The notes: generated by a model not told the origin, from the sequence alone. A DNA stretch of 64,000 bases from Flavobacterium sp. I-STPP5a (GCF_009764685.1 NZ_VHLM01000004.1:62001-126000); one strand, 5' to 3'; positions 36,430-45,875 are shown, counted from the first letter of the stretch. Made by a program: numbers and translations.

Positions 36430-37524
36430 ATGAAAGCAGGAATTGTAGGGTTACCTAATGTTGGAAAATCAACTTTGTTCAATTGTTTGTCAAACGCAAA
36501 AGCGCAAAGTGCTAACTTTCCTTTTTGTACCATAGAGCCAAATATTGGCGTTGTTAATGTACCAGATCCAAGAATCAATAAACTAGAGGAATTGGTAAAG
36601 CCAGAGCGCGTACAAATGGCTACGGTTGATATTGTTGATATTGCAGGTTTAGTAAAAGGAGCTAGTAAAGGAGAAGGTTTAGGGAATCAATTTCTAGGAA
36701 ACATTAGAGAGTGTAACGCTATTATTCACGTTTTGCGTTGTTTTGATAATGATAATATTGTTCACGTTGACGGTAATGTAAATCCCATTCGCGACAAAGA
36801 AACTATTGATATTGAGTTGCAGTTAAAAGATTTAGAAACGGTTGAAAAACGTTTAGAGAAAGTAAATCGCGCTGCAAAAACGGGTAACAAAGAGGCTCAG
36901 ACTGAAAAAGCGCTTTTGGATCGAATCAAAGATACTTTATTGCAAGCTAAATCCGCTCGAACTATTACTCCTCAAGGAAATGACGAGGAAGTTTTGATGG
37001 AATCGTTTCAATTGATTACTGCAAAACCAGTTTTGTATGTGTGTAATGTGGACGAAAACTCTGCTGTAAATGGAAACAAATATGTTGACCAAGTTCGCGA
37101 GTTAGTAAAAGATGAAGATGCAGAAGTAATTATTTTATCTGTAGGTGCCGAAGCTGACATTACAGAGCTTGAAAGCTACGAAGAGCGCCAAGTTTTCCTT
37201 GAAGATATGGGATTGTCAGAGCCAGGAGCATCCGTTTTAATTCGTGCAGCTTATAAATTATTAAAACAACAAACCTATTTCACGGCAGGTGTAAAAGAAG
37301 TTCGTGCTTGGACCATCAATATCGGTTCAACTGCGCCACAAGCTGCGGGAGTAATTCATACTGATTTTGAAAAAGGGTTTATCCGTGCCGAAGTTATTGC
37401 TTACGAAGACTACGTGCAATACGGTTCTGAAGCTAAATGTAAGGAAGCTGGAAAATTTAAAGTAGAAGGTAAAGAATATGTTGTAAAAGACGGTGATGTA
37501 ATGCACTTTAGATTCAACGTCTAA
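36430..37524 (+). CDS. ychF: Redox-regulated ATPase YchF (OLA1 family)
   Basis: A 364-residue P-loop protein of the Obg-related YchF family, which binds ATP rather than GTP and associates with ribosomes. The P-loop is GLPNVGKSTLFN at residues about 7-18; the switch region VDIVDIAGLVKGASKGEGLGN and a coiled-coil insertion follow; the C-terminal TGS-like domain contains TDFEKGFIRAEVIAYEDYV and ends MHFRFNV. Length and motifs match full-length YchF. It is a monocistronic unit with a good promoter and terminator. Confidence 0.97.
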   Translation: MKAGIVGLPNVGKSTLFNCLSNAKAQSANFPFCTIEPNIGVVNVPDPRINKLEELVKPERVQMATVDIVDIAGLVKGASKGEGLGNQFLGNIRECNAIIHVLRCFDNDNIVHVDGNVNPIRDKETIDIELQLKDLETVEKRLEKVNRAAKTGNKEAQTEKALLDRIKDTLLQAKSARTITPQGNDEEVLMESFQLITAKPVLYVCNVDENSAVNGNKYVDQVRELVKDEDAEVIILSVGAEADITELESYEERQVFLEDMGLSEPGASVLIRAAYKLLKQQTYFTAGVKEVRAWTINIGSTAPQAAGVIHTDFEKGFIRAEVIAYEDYVQYGSEAKCKEAGKFKVEGKEYVVKDGDVMHFRFNV

Positions 37525-37543
37525 TTTTTAAAATTGAAAAGTG

Positions 37544-37580
37544 AAAAGTCGAAAGTTAGTAATAGCTTTCGACTTTTTTT
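37544..37580 (+). terminator. Terminator after ychF
   Basis: AAAAGTCGAAAG (37544-37555) pairs with CTTTCGACTTTT (37566-37577), followed by further T residues. Confidence 0.88.
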
Positions 37581-37586
37581 ATGGAC

Positions 37587-37727
37587 CTAATCCAGCTTTC
37601 CGCTTCAAGATTTTTCTATAAAGCCACTTTTTCTAAGACCTCAAAGGAGCTTCCTGCGGTTGCTCTTTCAGGTCAAGAAAAAAACAGTGGCTTTACATAA
37701 AAATGCTTTCCGCTACAATCTGGGGTA
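37587..37727 (+). repeat. Dispersed hairpin repeat, copy C (141 bp, long form)
   Basis: It begins CTAATCCAGCTTTCCGCT and ends ACAATCTGGGGTA. TAAAGCCACT pairs with AGTGGCTTTA, and an inner hairpin is formed by GACCTCAAAGGAGC and GCTCTTTCAGGTC. Copy D has the same length and layout, with a different arm sequence that also pairs. Confidence 0.7.
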
Positions 37728-37828
37728 TTTGTATAGGTGTTTAAAGTTTAATTAAAATTATCAGAAGGCGCATTGATAATTAACTTTGTCATAAAATCTA
37801 TTTGTTGTACATTTAGAAAAACAATCTT

Positions 37829-38575
37829 ATGAAAATAGTAACCTTTGGCGCAAGCAACAGTAAAAATTCTATCAATAAAAAACTGGCAATTTATGCGAGG
37901 GCACTGAAAAAGTCCCTATTTTCAAAAATCATTAAAAAAAGTGATTAAATAAGGCTTTGATTTTATTTAATCGTCTTTTTTTAGTCAAATTTAATCTTCT
38001 TAGATTACAAGGGGTTTGTAATAACTAAAAGGAGCGAAACCATTGTGTTTTCGCTCCTTTTTAGTTATTTTCATTTTCCTTATTCGAGGGACTTTTTCAG
38101 TGCCCTCATTTATGCAGCGCATCTTTTTGAAAATGCAAACGTAGAAGTTCTGGATTTAAACGATTTTCAAATGCCTTTGTTTTCTGTTGATTTGGAGATT
38201 GAAATCGGTCAGCATGAGGTAGCGAAAGCATTTTTAGCTGCAATTGCAACGGCTGATGTATTAGTGATTTCTATGGCGGAGCACAACGGCAATTATAGTG
38301 CTGCTTTCAAGAATTTTTTTGATTGGAGTTCTAGAATCAACGGTAAAGTTTTTCAGGATAAACCTATGTTACTTTTGGCTACTTCGCCAGGAGCTAGAGG
38401 TGGCGCTAGTGTTTTAGAAATTGCAAAAATTGCTTTCCCGCGTTATGGTGCCACTGTAAAAGCAACTTTTTCGTTACCTAGTTTTGATGCTAATTTTGAT
38501 ACTCAAAAAGGAATTATAACTAACGGCGAATATGATATTAAGCTAAAGTCATTGATTGGCAGTTTTAGAGCGTAA
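37829..38575 (+). pseudogene. NADPH-dependent FMN reductase gene interrupted by a MITE-like element
   Basis: The 5' part starts at ATG 37829 (MKIVTFGASNSKNSINKKLA) and enters the inserted element, stopping at 37946-37948. The 3' part continues from 38116 in the frame AAHLFENANVEVLDLNDFQM to the stop at 38575. Removing the 211-bp element and one 8-bp target copy restores one uninterrupted frame joining KLAIYA to AHLFE, about 175 residues, which fits an NADPH-dependent FMN reductase of the NAD(P)H quinone reductase/SsuE type (flavodoxin-like fold, SMAEHNGNYSAAFKNFFDW, TSPGARGG). A GTG at 38045 inside the element could start a 3' chimera lacking the N-terminal flavin-binding loop. Confidence 0.92.
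37897..38107. mobile_element. MITE-like element, 211 bp, with 20-bp perfect terminal inverted repeats
   Basis: The left end GAGGGCACTGAAAAAGTCCC (37897-37916) is the exact reverse complement of the right end (38088-38107). ATTTATGC flanks it at 37889-37896 and 38108-38115, an 8-bp target-site duplication. Internal hairpins: GATTAAATAA (37943-37952) with its complement (37963-37972), and a longer stem at 38020-38069 around AAAAGGAGCGAAA. It encodes no transposase, so it was moved in trans. The parent insertion sequence is not identified. Confidence 0.9.
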
Positions 38576-38587
38576 AGTAAAAACAGC

Positions 38588-38614
38588 TTGTCAATATTAT
38601 TCTTGATAACTTTG
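38588..38614 (+). promoter_or_regulatory. Possible promoter for parE
   Basis: TTG at 38588-38590 and TAACTTTG at 38607-38614 with a 16-base spacer, one short of the usual range, about 110 bases upstream of parE. Confidence 0.4.
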
Positions 38615-38722
38615 AGGCTTTGAATTTTTAAAATTTATCATATTACACTACATTAGCACATTCTAGTGCTTTGCGTAAAGTAAAGCCCGAAATGAACGAA
38701 GTTAAAATCCACAAATTTTAAA

Positions 38723-40591
38723 ATGTCCAATCAAAATCAATATACCGAAGATAATATTCGGTCCTTAGACTGGAAAGAGCATATTCGCATGCGCCCCGGA
38801 ATGTACATCGGGAAACTGGGTGATGGCTCCTCGCCAGATGATGGTATTTATATCCTGTTAAAAGAGGTTTTAGACAACTGTATCGATGAATTCGTTATGG
38901 GTTCTGGTAAAACCATTGAAGTGAGCATCAAAGACAAAACGGTTTCGGTGCGTGATTACGGGCGAGGTATTCCGTTGGGTAAAGTAGTTGATGTGGTTTC
39001 GAAAATGAATACGGGTGGTAAATACGATTCCAAAGCGTTCCAGAAATCAGTAGGATTGAACGGTGTGGGTACCAAAGCTGTGAATGCACTTTCAAATTAT
39101 TTCCGTGTAGAATCGGTGAGAGAGGAAAAACAAAAAGCCGCTGAGTTTTCAGCTGGAAATTTGGTCCTTGAAGAAGATATTATTGATACTACGAAACGCA
39201 AAGGAACAAAAGTAACGTTTACGCCAGACGAAACCATTTTCAAAAATTACAAATTCCGAATGGAATATGTGATTAAAATGGTGAAGAATTATTGTTACTT
39301 AAACAATGGTTTGACGATTATTTTTAATGGTGAAAAGTACATTTCAGAAAACGGACTTCGTGATTTACTAGAAGAAACAATAAGTGCCGATGATCTGGAA
39401 TATCCAATTATTCACTTGAAAGAACATGATATAGAAATTGCACTTACCCACAGTAAAACCCAGTACAGTGAGGAGTATCACTCTTTTGTAAACGGACAAA
39501 ATACCACACAAGGAGGGACACACTTAGCAGCTTACCGCGAAGCTATTGTAAAAACCATTCGTGAGTTTTACAATAAAAACTTCGAAGCTTCAGATGTTCG
39601 AAAATCTATTGTGAGTGCCATTAGTATCAAGGTGATGGAACCTGTTTTTGAGTCGCAGACTAAAACTAAATTAGGTTCGACAGATATGGGTTCGGATGAT
39701 GGAAGTACACCAGTCTCGGTGCGTACTTTTGTTAATGATTTTATCAAAAATAAGTTAGATAACTATCTACATAAAAATCCACCCACGGCAGAAGCGTTAT
39801 TGCGCAAAATTTTGCAGGCAGAGCGGGAGCGTAAAGAGTTATCTGGAATTAGAAAACTAGCTACAGATCGTGCTAAAAAAGCCAACCTACATAACAAAAA
39901 ATTAAGAGATTGCCGTGCGCACTTGCCAGATACTAAAAATCCTAGAAACTTAGAAAGTACACTTTTTATTACCGAGGGAGATTCGGCTTCTGGATCCATT
40001 ACCAAGTCGCGTGATGTGAATACGCAAGCCGTGTTTAGTTTGCGTGGAAAGCCGCTGAACTCATACGGAATGAGTAAAAAAATTGTGTACGAAAACGAAG
40101 AATTCAACTTGCTGCAAGCCGCTTTGGATATTGAGGACGGTCTCGAAAAGTTACGTTACAACAACATTGTAATCGCTACAGATGCCGATGTCGATGGAAT
40201 GCACATTCGATTGTTGTTGATTACCTTCTTCTTGCAATTTTTCCCTGAACTAATCAAAGAAGGACATTTGTATATTTTGCAAACGCCACTTTTTAGGGTG
40301 CGAAACAAGAAAGAAACCATTTATTGTTACTCTGAAGAAGAAAGAAGAGAGGCAATCGAAAAACTAAAACCAAAACCAGAAATAACCCGATTTAAAGGAT
40401 TAGGAGAGATTTCACCAGATGAGTTCAAGAATTTTATTGGAGAAACCATTCGCTTAGATCCTATTATGATGGATAAAAATACGTCGATTGAGCAGTTACT
40501 TTCTTTTTATATGGGCAAAAATACGCCAGACCGACAAGAGTTCATTATCAAGAATTTGAAAGTGGAGTTGGATGCTTTGGTTGAGGAATGA
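38723..40591 (+). CDS. parE: DNA topoisomerase IV subunit B
   Basis: A 622-residue ATPase subunit of the decatenating type II topoisomerase. N-terminal GHKL motifs are clear: [25 protein letters not shown] and [11 protein letters not shown]; the QTKTKLG segment is the transducer lysine loop. The TOPRIM region has TEGDSASGS at about 417-425, [15 protein letters not shown], and the C-terminus [13 protein letters not shown]. The length (622 rather than about 650 for GyrB) and pairing with a downstream ParC support ParE over GyrB. HEPN-MNT genes and a small gene separate it from parC. Confidence 0.95.
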   Translation: MSNQNQYTEDNIRSLDWKEHIRMRPGMYIGKLGDGSSPDDGIYILLKEVLDNCIDEFVMGSGKTIEVSIKDKTVSVRDYGRGIPLGKVVDVVSKMNTGGKYDSKAFQKSVGLNGVGTKAVNALSNYFRVESVREEKQKAAEFSAGNLVLEEDIIDTTKRKGTKVTFTPDETIFKNYKFRMEYVIKMVKNYCYLNNGLTIIFNGEKYISENGLRDLLEETISADDLEYPIIHLKEHDIEIALTHSKTQYSEEYHSFVNGQNTTQGGTHLAAYREAIVKTIREFYNKNFEASDVRKSIVSAISIKVMEPVFESQTKTKLGSTDMGSDDGSTPVSVRTFVNDFIKNKLDNYLHKNPPTAEALLRKILQAERERKELSGIRKLATDRAKKANLHNKKLRDCRAHLPDTKNPRNLESTLFITEGDSASGSITKSRDVNTQAVFSLRGKPLNSYGMSKKIVYENEEFNLLQAALDIEDGLEKLRYNNIVIATDADVDGMHIRLLLITFFLQFFPELIKEGHLYILQTPLFRVRNKKETIYCYSEEERREAIEKLKPKPEITRFKGLGEISPDEFKNFIGETIRLDPIMMDKNTSIEQLLSFYMGKNTPDRQEFIIKNLKVELDALVEE

Positions 40592-40709
40592 TTTTAGTTT
40601 AAAGTGGAGGTTTAAAATACTCCTTTTTAAAATTAGTTAAGTTGAGAAAACTTTCAGTTAAGAATTGGAGAATTGTTAAGTGATTATATTTCTAAAAAAA
40701 TAGTGAGAT

Positions 40710-41120
40710 ATGGATAAGCAGGATGTTCGTTGGAAACAAAGGTTTGAGCATTTTGTCAATGCTTTTAAACAATTAAAAAATGCAAAGCAATTGCGTGCAG
40801 AAAGAGATTTTACCGAATTAGAGTTACAAGGAGTTATTCAAGCTTTTGAAGTTTCTCAGGAATTGTCTTGGAAAGTCATGAAAGATTTTCTGGAAGAACA
40901 AGGTAAAACAGATTTGTTTGGAAGTAAAAATGCAGTTAAAGAAGCATTTAATGTCGGACTAATTGAGAGTGGTGATGTTTGGTTTGATATGATAAAAAGC
41001 AGAAACTTGACTTCTCATATTTATGATCATGCTGAGATAATTGCAATTTTGGATACTATTTTGAATGTGTATGTAGCTGCTTTTATAAGTTTTGAAACGA
41101 AAATGAAAAACTATTTGTAA
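40710..41120 (+). CDS. HI0074-type nucleotidyltransferase substrate-binding (HEPN) protein
   Basis: A 136-residue all-helical protein of the HI0074/HEPN family (nucleotidyltransferase substrate-binding). Helices FEHFVNAFKQLKNA and LELQGVIQAFEVSQELSWKVMKDF precede KSRNLTSHIYDH, which carries the R-N-x-x-x-H motif characteristic of HepT-like toxins and RNases. The stop overlaps the next gene's ATG by one base (TAATG), so translation is coupled to the MNT gene. Pairs of this kind act as toxin-antitoxin systems in which the MNT partner AMPylates the HEPN protein; that is family knowledge, not shown here. Confidence 0.88.
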   Translation: MDKQDVRWKQRFEHFVNAFKQLKNAKQLRAERDFTELELQGVIQAFEVSQELSWKVMKDFLEEQGKTDLFGSKNAVKEAFNVGLIESGDVWFDMIKSRNLTSHIYDHAEIIAILDTILNVYVAAFISFETKMKNYL

Positions 41121-41419
41121 TGTTTGGTATTTATCCCAAAAGTTTTCAAGAGATACAAAGTATTATCAAAGATTGTCCTTCAATTGAGGAAGTACTTATT
41201 TATGGGTCACGTGCTAAAGGAAATTACAGAGAGGGTTCGGACATTGATTTAACCATATTAGGAACGCCAACTACAGCAGATTTTAATAAGTTATGGCATG
41301 ATTTAGATGAAAGTTATGTACCCTATAAATTTGATATTTCGATTTATAATGATTTAAAATCAGATAGTTTAAAGGAGCACATCAATAGAGTTGGAAAAGT
41401 ATTTTTTAAAAGAGAATAG
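41120..41419 (+). CDS. MNT-type nucleotidyltransferase (HI0073/MntA-like)
   Basis: A 99-residue minimal nucleotidyltransferase. The active site GSRAKGNYREGSDIDLTILG has the G-S-x10-D-x-D motif; a third acidic residue lies in YKFDISIYNDL. It is the likely antitoxin partner of the upstream HEPN protein, with which it overlaps by one base. Neutralisation in known pairs is by transfer of nucleotides to the HEPN protein; whether this pair does so is untested. Both genes are inserted between parE and parC. Confidence 0.9.
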   Translation: MFGIYPKSFQEIQSIIKDCPSIEEVLIYGSRAKGNYREGSDIDLTILGTPTTADFNKLWHDLDESYVPYKFDISIYNDLKSDSLKEHINRVGKVFFKRE

Positions 41420-41497
41420 AAGTGTTTCTTATTCAAGCAAATGTATCAATTCAGTTGCACTAACAAGATTGAACAAAATTTATACAAAGTCAAAATC

Positions 41498-41677
41498 ATG
41501 ATCAGAAATACTTTAATCATAGGCTCAATTTTTACTTTAACAGTATCAGTTTTATTTTTTATTCATGTATCAAATGATCATAAAGAATGTGATGCAATTG
41601 TTAAAAAACACTTAGATGCAAACGGAAAGAAAGTTGAAGTTGTGGAACATACTTGCAAAGAAAACAATTCTATTTAG
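41498..41677 (+). CDS. Small membrane-anchored protein
   Basis: A 59-residue protein when started at ATG 41498 (MIRNTLIIGSIFTLTVSVLFFI); the frame is open from 41441 but those 19 residues look like non-coding sequence. One hydrophobic segment is followed by a charged tail, HKECDAIVKKHLDANGKKVEVVEHTCKENN, with two cysteines that could form a disulfide outside the membrane. Unknown function. It precedes parC by 48 bases. Confidence 0.55.
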   Translation: MIRNTLIIGSIFTLTVSVLFFIHVSNDHKECDAIVKKHLDANGKKVEVVEHTCKENNSI

Positions 41678-41725
41678 CAACATAATTGAAAATATACAGA
41701 ACGACTATTCAATAGAATATATTTA

Positions 41726-44413
41726 ATGAAAGACGAAGAAGACGAAAATACAATTCCTGAGGGACAAGAAAATGAAGATGTAAGTAACAACGCTGGTTTT
41801 GATGATATAAAAACTTCCAGTGCAATGCAGCATTTTTACGAAAACAATAACGAAGAAGGTGATACCATAACCAAGGTTACGGGCATGTACAAAGACTGGT
41901 TTCTGGATTATGCTTCGTATGTAATTTTGGAACGTGCCGTACCTGCTATTGAGGATGGTTTTAAACCCGTTCAACGCAGAATCATGCACTCGCTTAAAGA
42001 GTTGGATGACGGTCGTTATAATAAGGTAGCCAATGTAGTGGGGCACACTATGCAGTATCACCCACACGGAGATCAAAGTATTGGTGACGCCATGGTGCAA
42101 ATTGGTCAAAAAGAATTATTGATAGATTGCCAAGGAAACTGGGGAAATATCCTAACAGGTGATGGTGCTGCGGCTTCGCGTTACATTGAGGCGCGTTTGT
42201 CTAAATTTGCTTTGGAGGTTTTGTATTCTCCAAAAATTACCGATTGGGGTGTTTCGTACGATGGTCGTCGTGCTGAACCAAACAATCTACCAGTTAAGTT
42301 TCCGTTGCTTTTGGCGCAAGGAGCAGAAGGAATTGCAGTAGGACTTTCCACGAAAGTGTTGCCGCACAATTTTAATGAGCTCATTGACGCTTCGATTAAA
42401 ATATTAAAAGGAAAAGCGTTTACGTTATATCCTGATTTCATGACACAAGGTATTGCCGATGTGTCAAATTACAATGACGGATTGCGTGGTGGTCGTGTAC
42501 GCGTACGTGCCAAAATTGCCCAGTTGGACAAAAACACGTTGGTCATTACTCAAATTCCGTTTTCGACTAATACAACCACTTTGATTGATAGTATTTTGAA
42601 GGCCAATGAAAAAGGCAAGATCAAAATCAAAAAAATTGAAGACAATACTGCTGCTGAAGTTGAAATTTTAATTCATCTTTTTCCAGGAGTTTCTCCAGAT
42701 AAAACCATTGATGCTTTGTTTGCTTTTACAGCTTGCGAAACATCAGTTGCGCCTTTGGGCTGTGTGATTGAAGATAACAAACCTTTGTTTATTGGGGTTT
42801 CTGAAATGTTGCGCATTTCAACCGCAAGAACGGTTGATTTACTAAAGCAAGAACTCGAAATTCAACTCGAAGAATTAAAAAACAAGTGGCACTTTTCAAC
42901 GCTAGAGAAAATTTTCATTCGCGAAGAAATGTACATTGATTTTAAATTGTATGGCGATAGAGAAGCGCTGTATACCTATTTGTACAACCGATTTGAGCCT
43001 TTTACGAAATCTTTTGTTAGAGCCATTAATGATGACGATTTGCAGAAACTAACGCAAATTCAAATGATTCGTATTACCCGTTTTGACTCGGATAAGGCTG
43101 ATGACATGATTGCCAAGTTAGAGGACGAGATGAAGGAAGTAGAACATCATTTAGCTCATTTAACAGACTTTGCAATAGCGTATTTTACGAAATTGAAAGA
43201 GAAATACGGTAAAGGTCGCGAACGCCAAACCGAATTGCGCATTTTTGATGATATTGAAGCAACAAAAGTAGTGTTGCGTAACACTAAATTATATGTAAAT
43301 AGAGAAGAAGGTTTTGTAGGTACAAGTCTTAAAAAAGATGAGTATGTCACAGACTGTTCTGATATTGATGATGTCATTGTTTTTCTAAGAGATGGAAAAA
43401 TGATGATTACAAAAGTGGATGCAAAAACCTTTGTGGGTAAAGATATTATTCACGTAGCTATTTTTGACAAAAGCGACAAGCGTACGATTTACAACTTGAT
43501 TTATCGCGATGGAAAATCAGGGCCTTCTTATATAAAACGCTTTAACGTATCGGGTGTTACGCGTGATAAAGCGTATGATTTAACCAATGAAACTGCGGGA
43601 TCTCAAATCGTGTATTTTTCATGTAATCCAAACGGTGAGGCTGAGGTAATTACCATTTTGTTGCGCCAAGTGGGAACTATCAAAAAATTGAAATTTGATA
43701 TTGATTTTTCAAATCTTGCCATAAAAGGAAGAAGTTCTAAGGGGAATTTAGCTACTAAATATCCAATCAAGAAAATAGAATTAAAAGAGAAAGGGATTTC
43801 TACACTATTGCCTCGTAAAGTGTGGTTTGATGATACGGTACAACGATTGAACGTAGATGGACGTGGTGAATTGCTTGGTGAATTTAGACCAAGTGATAAA
43901 ATTTTAATCATTGCACAATCCGGTAAGCTCAAAGTGATAACGCCGGAGTTGACAACACATTTCGACCAAGACATGGTTGTTTTGGAGAAATGGAATCCTA
44001 AAAAACCTATTTCGGCCATTTATTTCGATGGAGAAAAAGAGCGCTACTACATCAAACGCTTTTTGGTAGAAACCGAAAACAAAGAGGAAGCCTTTATCTC
44101 AGAGCATGCTAATTCGCATCTAGAAATTGTTTCAACAGATTATAGACCTGTTGCCGAACTAGTTTTTGCAAAAGTAAAAGGAGTACAAAAAGAAAATCAA
44201 GTGGTAGATATTGAGGCTTTTATAGCTGTAAAAGGTTTTAAAGCCCTAGGAAATCAATTGACTACAGATAAGTTGAAACAAGTCAATTTGCTAGAATCAC
44301 TCCCGTACGAGGAGCCTGTAGAGGAAATTCCAGAACCGATTGTTTTAAATGATGAAGATGCAGGACCAGTACAACTTGATGAAGATGGCCAAGTCACCAT
44401 GAGTTTAGATTAA
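41726..44413 (+). CDS. parC: DNA topoisomerase IV subunit A
   Basis: An 895-residue DNA-cleaving subunit. The first 55 residues are an acidic tail; KDWFLDYASYVILERAVPAIEDGFKPVQRRI begins the breakage-reunion domain. Tyr153 in ASRYIEARL is the active-site tyrosine, and HPHGDQSIGDAMV is the quinolone-resistance region with the wild-type-like serine. A long coiled coil and then a propeller-like C-terminus follow; the GyrA-box is not evident, supporting ParC. The acidic N- and C-terminal extensions are common in Bacteroidota. Confidence 0.95.
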   Translation: MKDEEDENTIPEGQENEDVSNNAGFDDIKTSSAMQHFYENNNEEGDTITKVTGMYKDWFLDYASYVILERAVPAIEDGFKPVQRRIMHSLKELDDGRYNKVANVVGHTMQYHPHGDQSIGDAMVQIGQKELLIDCQGNWGNILTGDGAAASRYIEARLSKFALEVLYSPKITDWGVSYDGRRAEPNNLPVKFPLLLAQGAEGIAVGLSTKVLPHNFNELIDASIKILKGKAFTLYPDFMTQGIADVSNYNDGLRGGRVRVRAKIAQLDKNTLVITQIPFSTNTTTLIDSILKANEKGKIKIKKIEDNTAAEVEILIHLFPGVSPDKTIDALFAFTACETSVAPLGCVIEDNKPLFIGVSEMLRISTARTVDLLKQELEIQLEELKNKWHFSTLEKIFIREEMYIDFKLYGDREALYTYLYNRFEPFTKSFVRAINDDDLQKLTQIQMIRITRFDSDKADDMIAKLEDEMKEVEHHLAHLTDFAIAYFTKLKEKYGKGRERQTELRIFDDIEATKVVLRNTKLYVNREEGFVGTSLKKDEYVTDCSDIDDVIVFLRDGKMMITKVDAKTFVGKDIIHVAIFDKSDKRTIYNLIYRDGKSGPSYIKRFNVSGVTRDKAYDLTNETAGSQIVYFSCNPNGEAEVITILLRQVGTIKKLKFDIDFSNLAIKGRSSKGNLATKYPIKKIELKEKGISTLLPRKVWFDDTVQRLNVDGRGELLGEFRPSDKILIIAQSGKLKVITPELTTHFDQDMVVLEKWNPKKPISAIYFDGEKERYYIKRFLVETENKEEAFISEHANSHLEIVSTDYRPVAELVFAKVKGVQKENQVVDIEAFIAVKGFKALGNQLTTDKLKQVNLLESLPYEEPVEEIPEPIVLNDEDAGPVQLDEDGQVTMSLD

Positions 44414-44434
44414 TACAATATTCTCAAAAAAATA

Positions 44435-44462
44435 AATGCCCCCAAAACAGTTTGGGGGCATT
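44435..44462 (+). terminator. Terminator after parC
   Basis: AATGCCCCCAAA pairs with TTTGGGGGCATT around ACAG, an unusually GC-rich perfect 12-bp stem for this genome, 22 bases after the stop. Confidence 0.85.
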
Positions 44463-44529
44463 CTTATTTATAAAAGATTCAATTTCAACATTCAAATCTC
44501 ACAACTCACATCTCACCATTCACTTTTTA

Positions 44530-45306
44530 CTATTTACTCTTGCTCTTATTCATTTTCATATTCAGTACTTCTACTAATAATGAGAACGAAATAGCAAAGT
44601 ACAAATAGCCTTTTGGTACAGGTGTTACGTGACTTCCAAAGATTAAAGCGTTAGATAAATGAGCACTTTCAGTAAGTAACATCATTCCAATTAAAATCAA
44701 AAATGAAAGCCCAAGGATTTGAATAGAAGGATGTTTGTTGACAAAATTCCCAACAGGAACCGCAAATTGCATCATGATAAGTACCGAAATTATTACTGCT
44801 GTAATCATAATGTATAAGGCACCTTCAACACCATTTGTCATTCCTACCGCTGTCAAAATACTATCAAAAGAAAAAACCAAATCAATTAAGATAATTTGAA
44901 AAATAACGTTTTGAAATGATTTTGTTGCCGCTTTACCAAGTTCTTTTTCCTCATGTCCTTTCTCATCCACTTTTTCCCGAATTTCATTGGTACTCTTGTA
45001 AATCAAAAATAACCCACCACCCAGTAAAATTAGGCTTTGACCAGTAATTCCAGCCGAAAACCAACTCAACTCAATATGAAACCATGGTTCTTTCATTTGA
45101 ATTAATAAATTAATACCAAACAAAAGTGCTATTCTCATGAACATCGCCAAGAACATTCCTATTTTAGTGGCTCTTTTGCGTTGTTCGATCGGTAATTTTC
45201 CAGTAGCAATAGAGATGAAAATGATATTGTCAATTCCTAAAACAATTTCAAGAAAAGTCAAGGTCAACAGGGCAATCCACGCATCAGGGTTTAAAAATAC
45301 TTCCAT
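44530..45306 (-). CDS. TerC-family integral membrane protein
   Basis: A 258-residue membrane protein with about seven transmembrane helices. It has the TerC/YgdQ signatures LTFLEIVLGIDNIIFISIAT (acidic residues inside the first helix) and a repeat-like QIILIDLVFSFDSILTAVGM in the middle. TerC proteins are linked to metal homeostasis, including manganese export, and to tellurium resistance in some operons. No ter operon is near, so metal efflux is the safer role. It converges on parC. Confidence 0.92.
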   Translation of the reverse strand: MEVFLNPDAWIALLTLTFLEIVLGIDNIIFISIATGKLPIEQRKRATKIGMFLAMFMRIALLFGINLLIQMKEPWFHIELSWFSAGITGQSLILLGGGLFLIYKSTNEIREKVDEKGHEEKELGKAATKSFQNVIFQIILIDLVFSFDSILTAVGMTNGVEGALYIMITAVIISVLIMMQFAVPVGNFVNKHPSIQILGLSFLILIGMMLLTESAHLSNALIFGSHVTPVPKGYLYFAISFSLLVEVLNMKMNKSKSK

Positions 45307-45331
45307 TATATTTAGTTAGGGTTGATATCTA

Positions 45332-45706
45332 TTAATTGGTAAGCTTCGTCACGGTTCCGCGCTGTTTAGCATCAGACCCTACCATTCCAAACTCAAAGGT
45401 ATAGGAATTTTTTGATGTCGTCAAGATTTTCATGCCAATGGCTTTTTCTTCGGCCATGTTTTTTGGATGTAATTTCTGCAAAATATATTCACAGTCATTT
45501 ACCCAACGAATACTTGCGGTATCTGTTTTTCCTTCAAAAGTCTCAATTTCTATGCTAGCATTGCGTTCAAAGAAGGTGGTTTTTTTAACTCCATTTACTT
45601 CATATTCAAACTTAAATTTACCCGTTTTAAAATCCTTACAATTTCTATCTGCATCATAGCAGGACACGAGGAGTAGTAAGGTCATGAGTAGTATTATTTT
45701 TTTCAT
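45332..45706 (-). CDS. Lipoprotein, unknown function
   Basis: A 124-residue lipoprotein with signal MKKIILLMTLLLLVSC (Cys16). The mature part is a small beta-rich domain (GKFKFEYEVNGVKKTTFFERN, SIRWVNDCEYIL, YTFEFGMVGSDAKQRGTVTKL), resembling small periplasmic lipocalin-like folds, but not assigned to a family. Cysteines at CYDADRNC might bond. It lies 25 bases upstream of the TerC gene in the same direction and may be co-transcribed with it. Confidence 0.72.
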   Translation of the reverse strand: MKKIILLMTLLLLVSCYDADRNCKDFKTGKFKFEYEVNGVKKTTFFERNASIEIETFEGKTDTASIRWVNDCEYILQKLHPKNMAEEKAIGMKILTTSKNSYTFEFGMVGSDAKQRGTVTKLTN

Positions 45707-45734
45707 TTGTTGTTTTTTATAGTTTTTTTTTAAC

Positions 45735-45875
45735 CTAATCCAGCTGTTTGTTGCAACTCATAAGACTGTAAATCTTTTTTTCTAGTGCCATAAAAGGAGC
45801 TTCCGTTGGTCGCTCTTTTAAGTCAAGAAAAAAATAGGTTTCCAGTCTTATGGGTTTTCACTTCCATCTGGGGTA
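45735..45875 (+). repeat. Dispersed hairpin repeat, copy D (141 bp, long form)
   Basis: It begins CTAATCCAGCTGTTTGTT and ends CCATCTGGGGTA. CATAAGACTG pairs with CAGTCTTATG; the inner hairpin TAAAAGGAGC / GCTCTTTTA has the loop TTCCGTTGGTC, close to the copy C loop. Same length as copy C. Confidence 0.7.
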
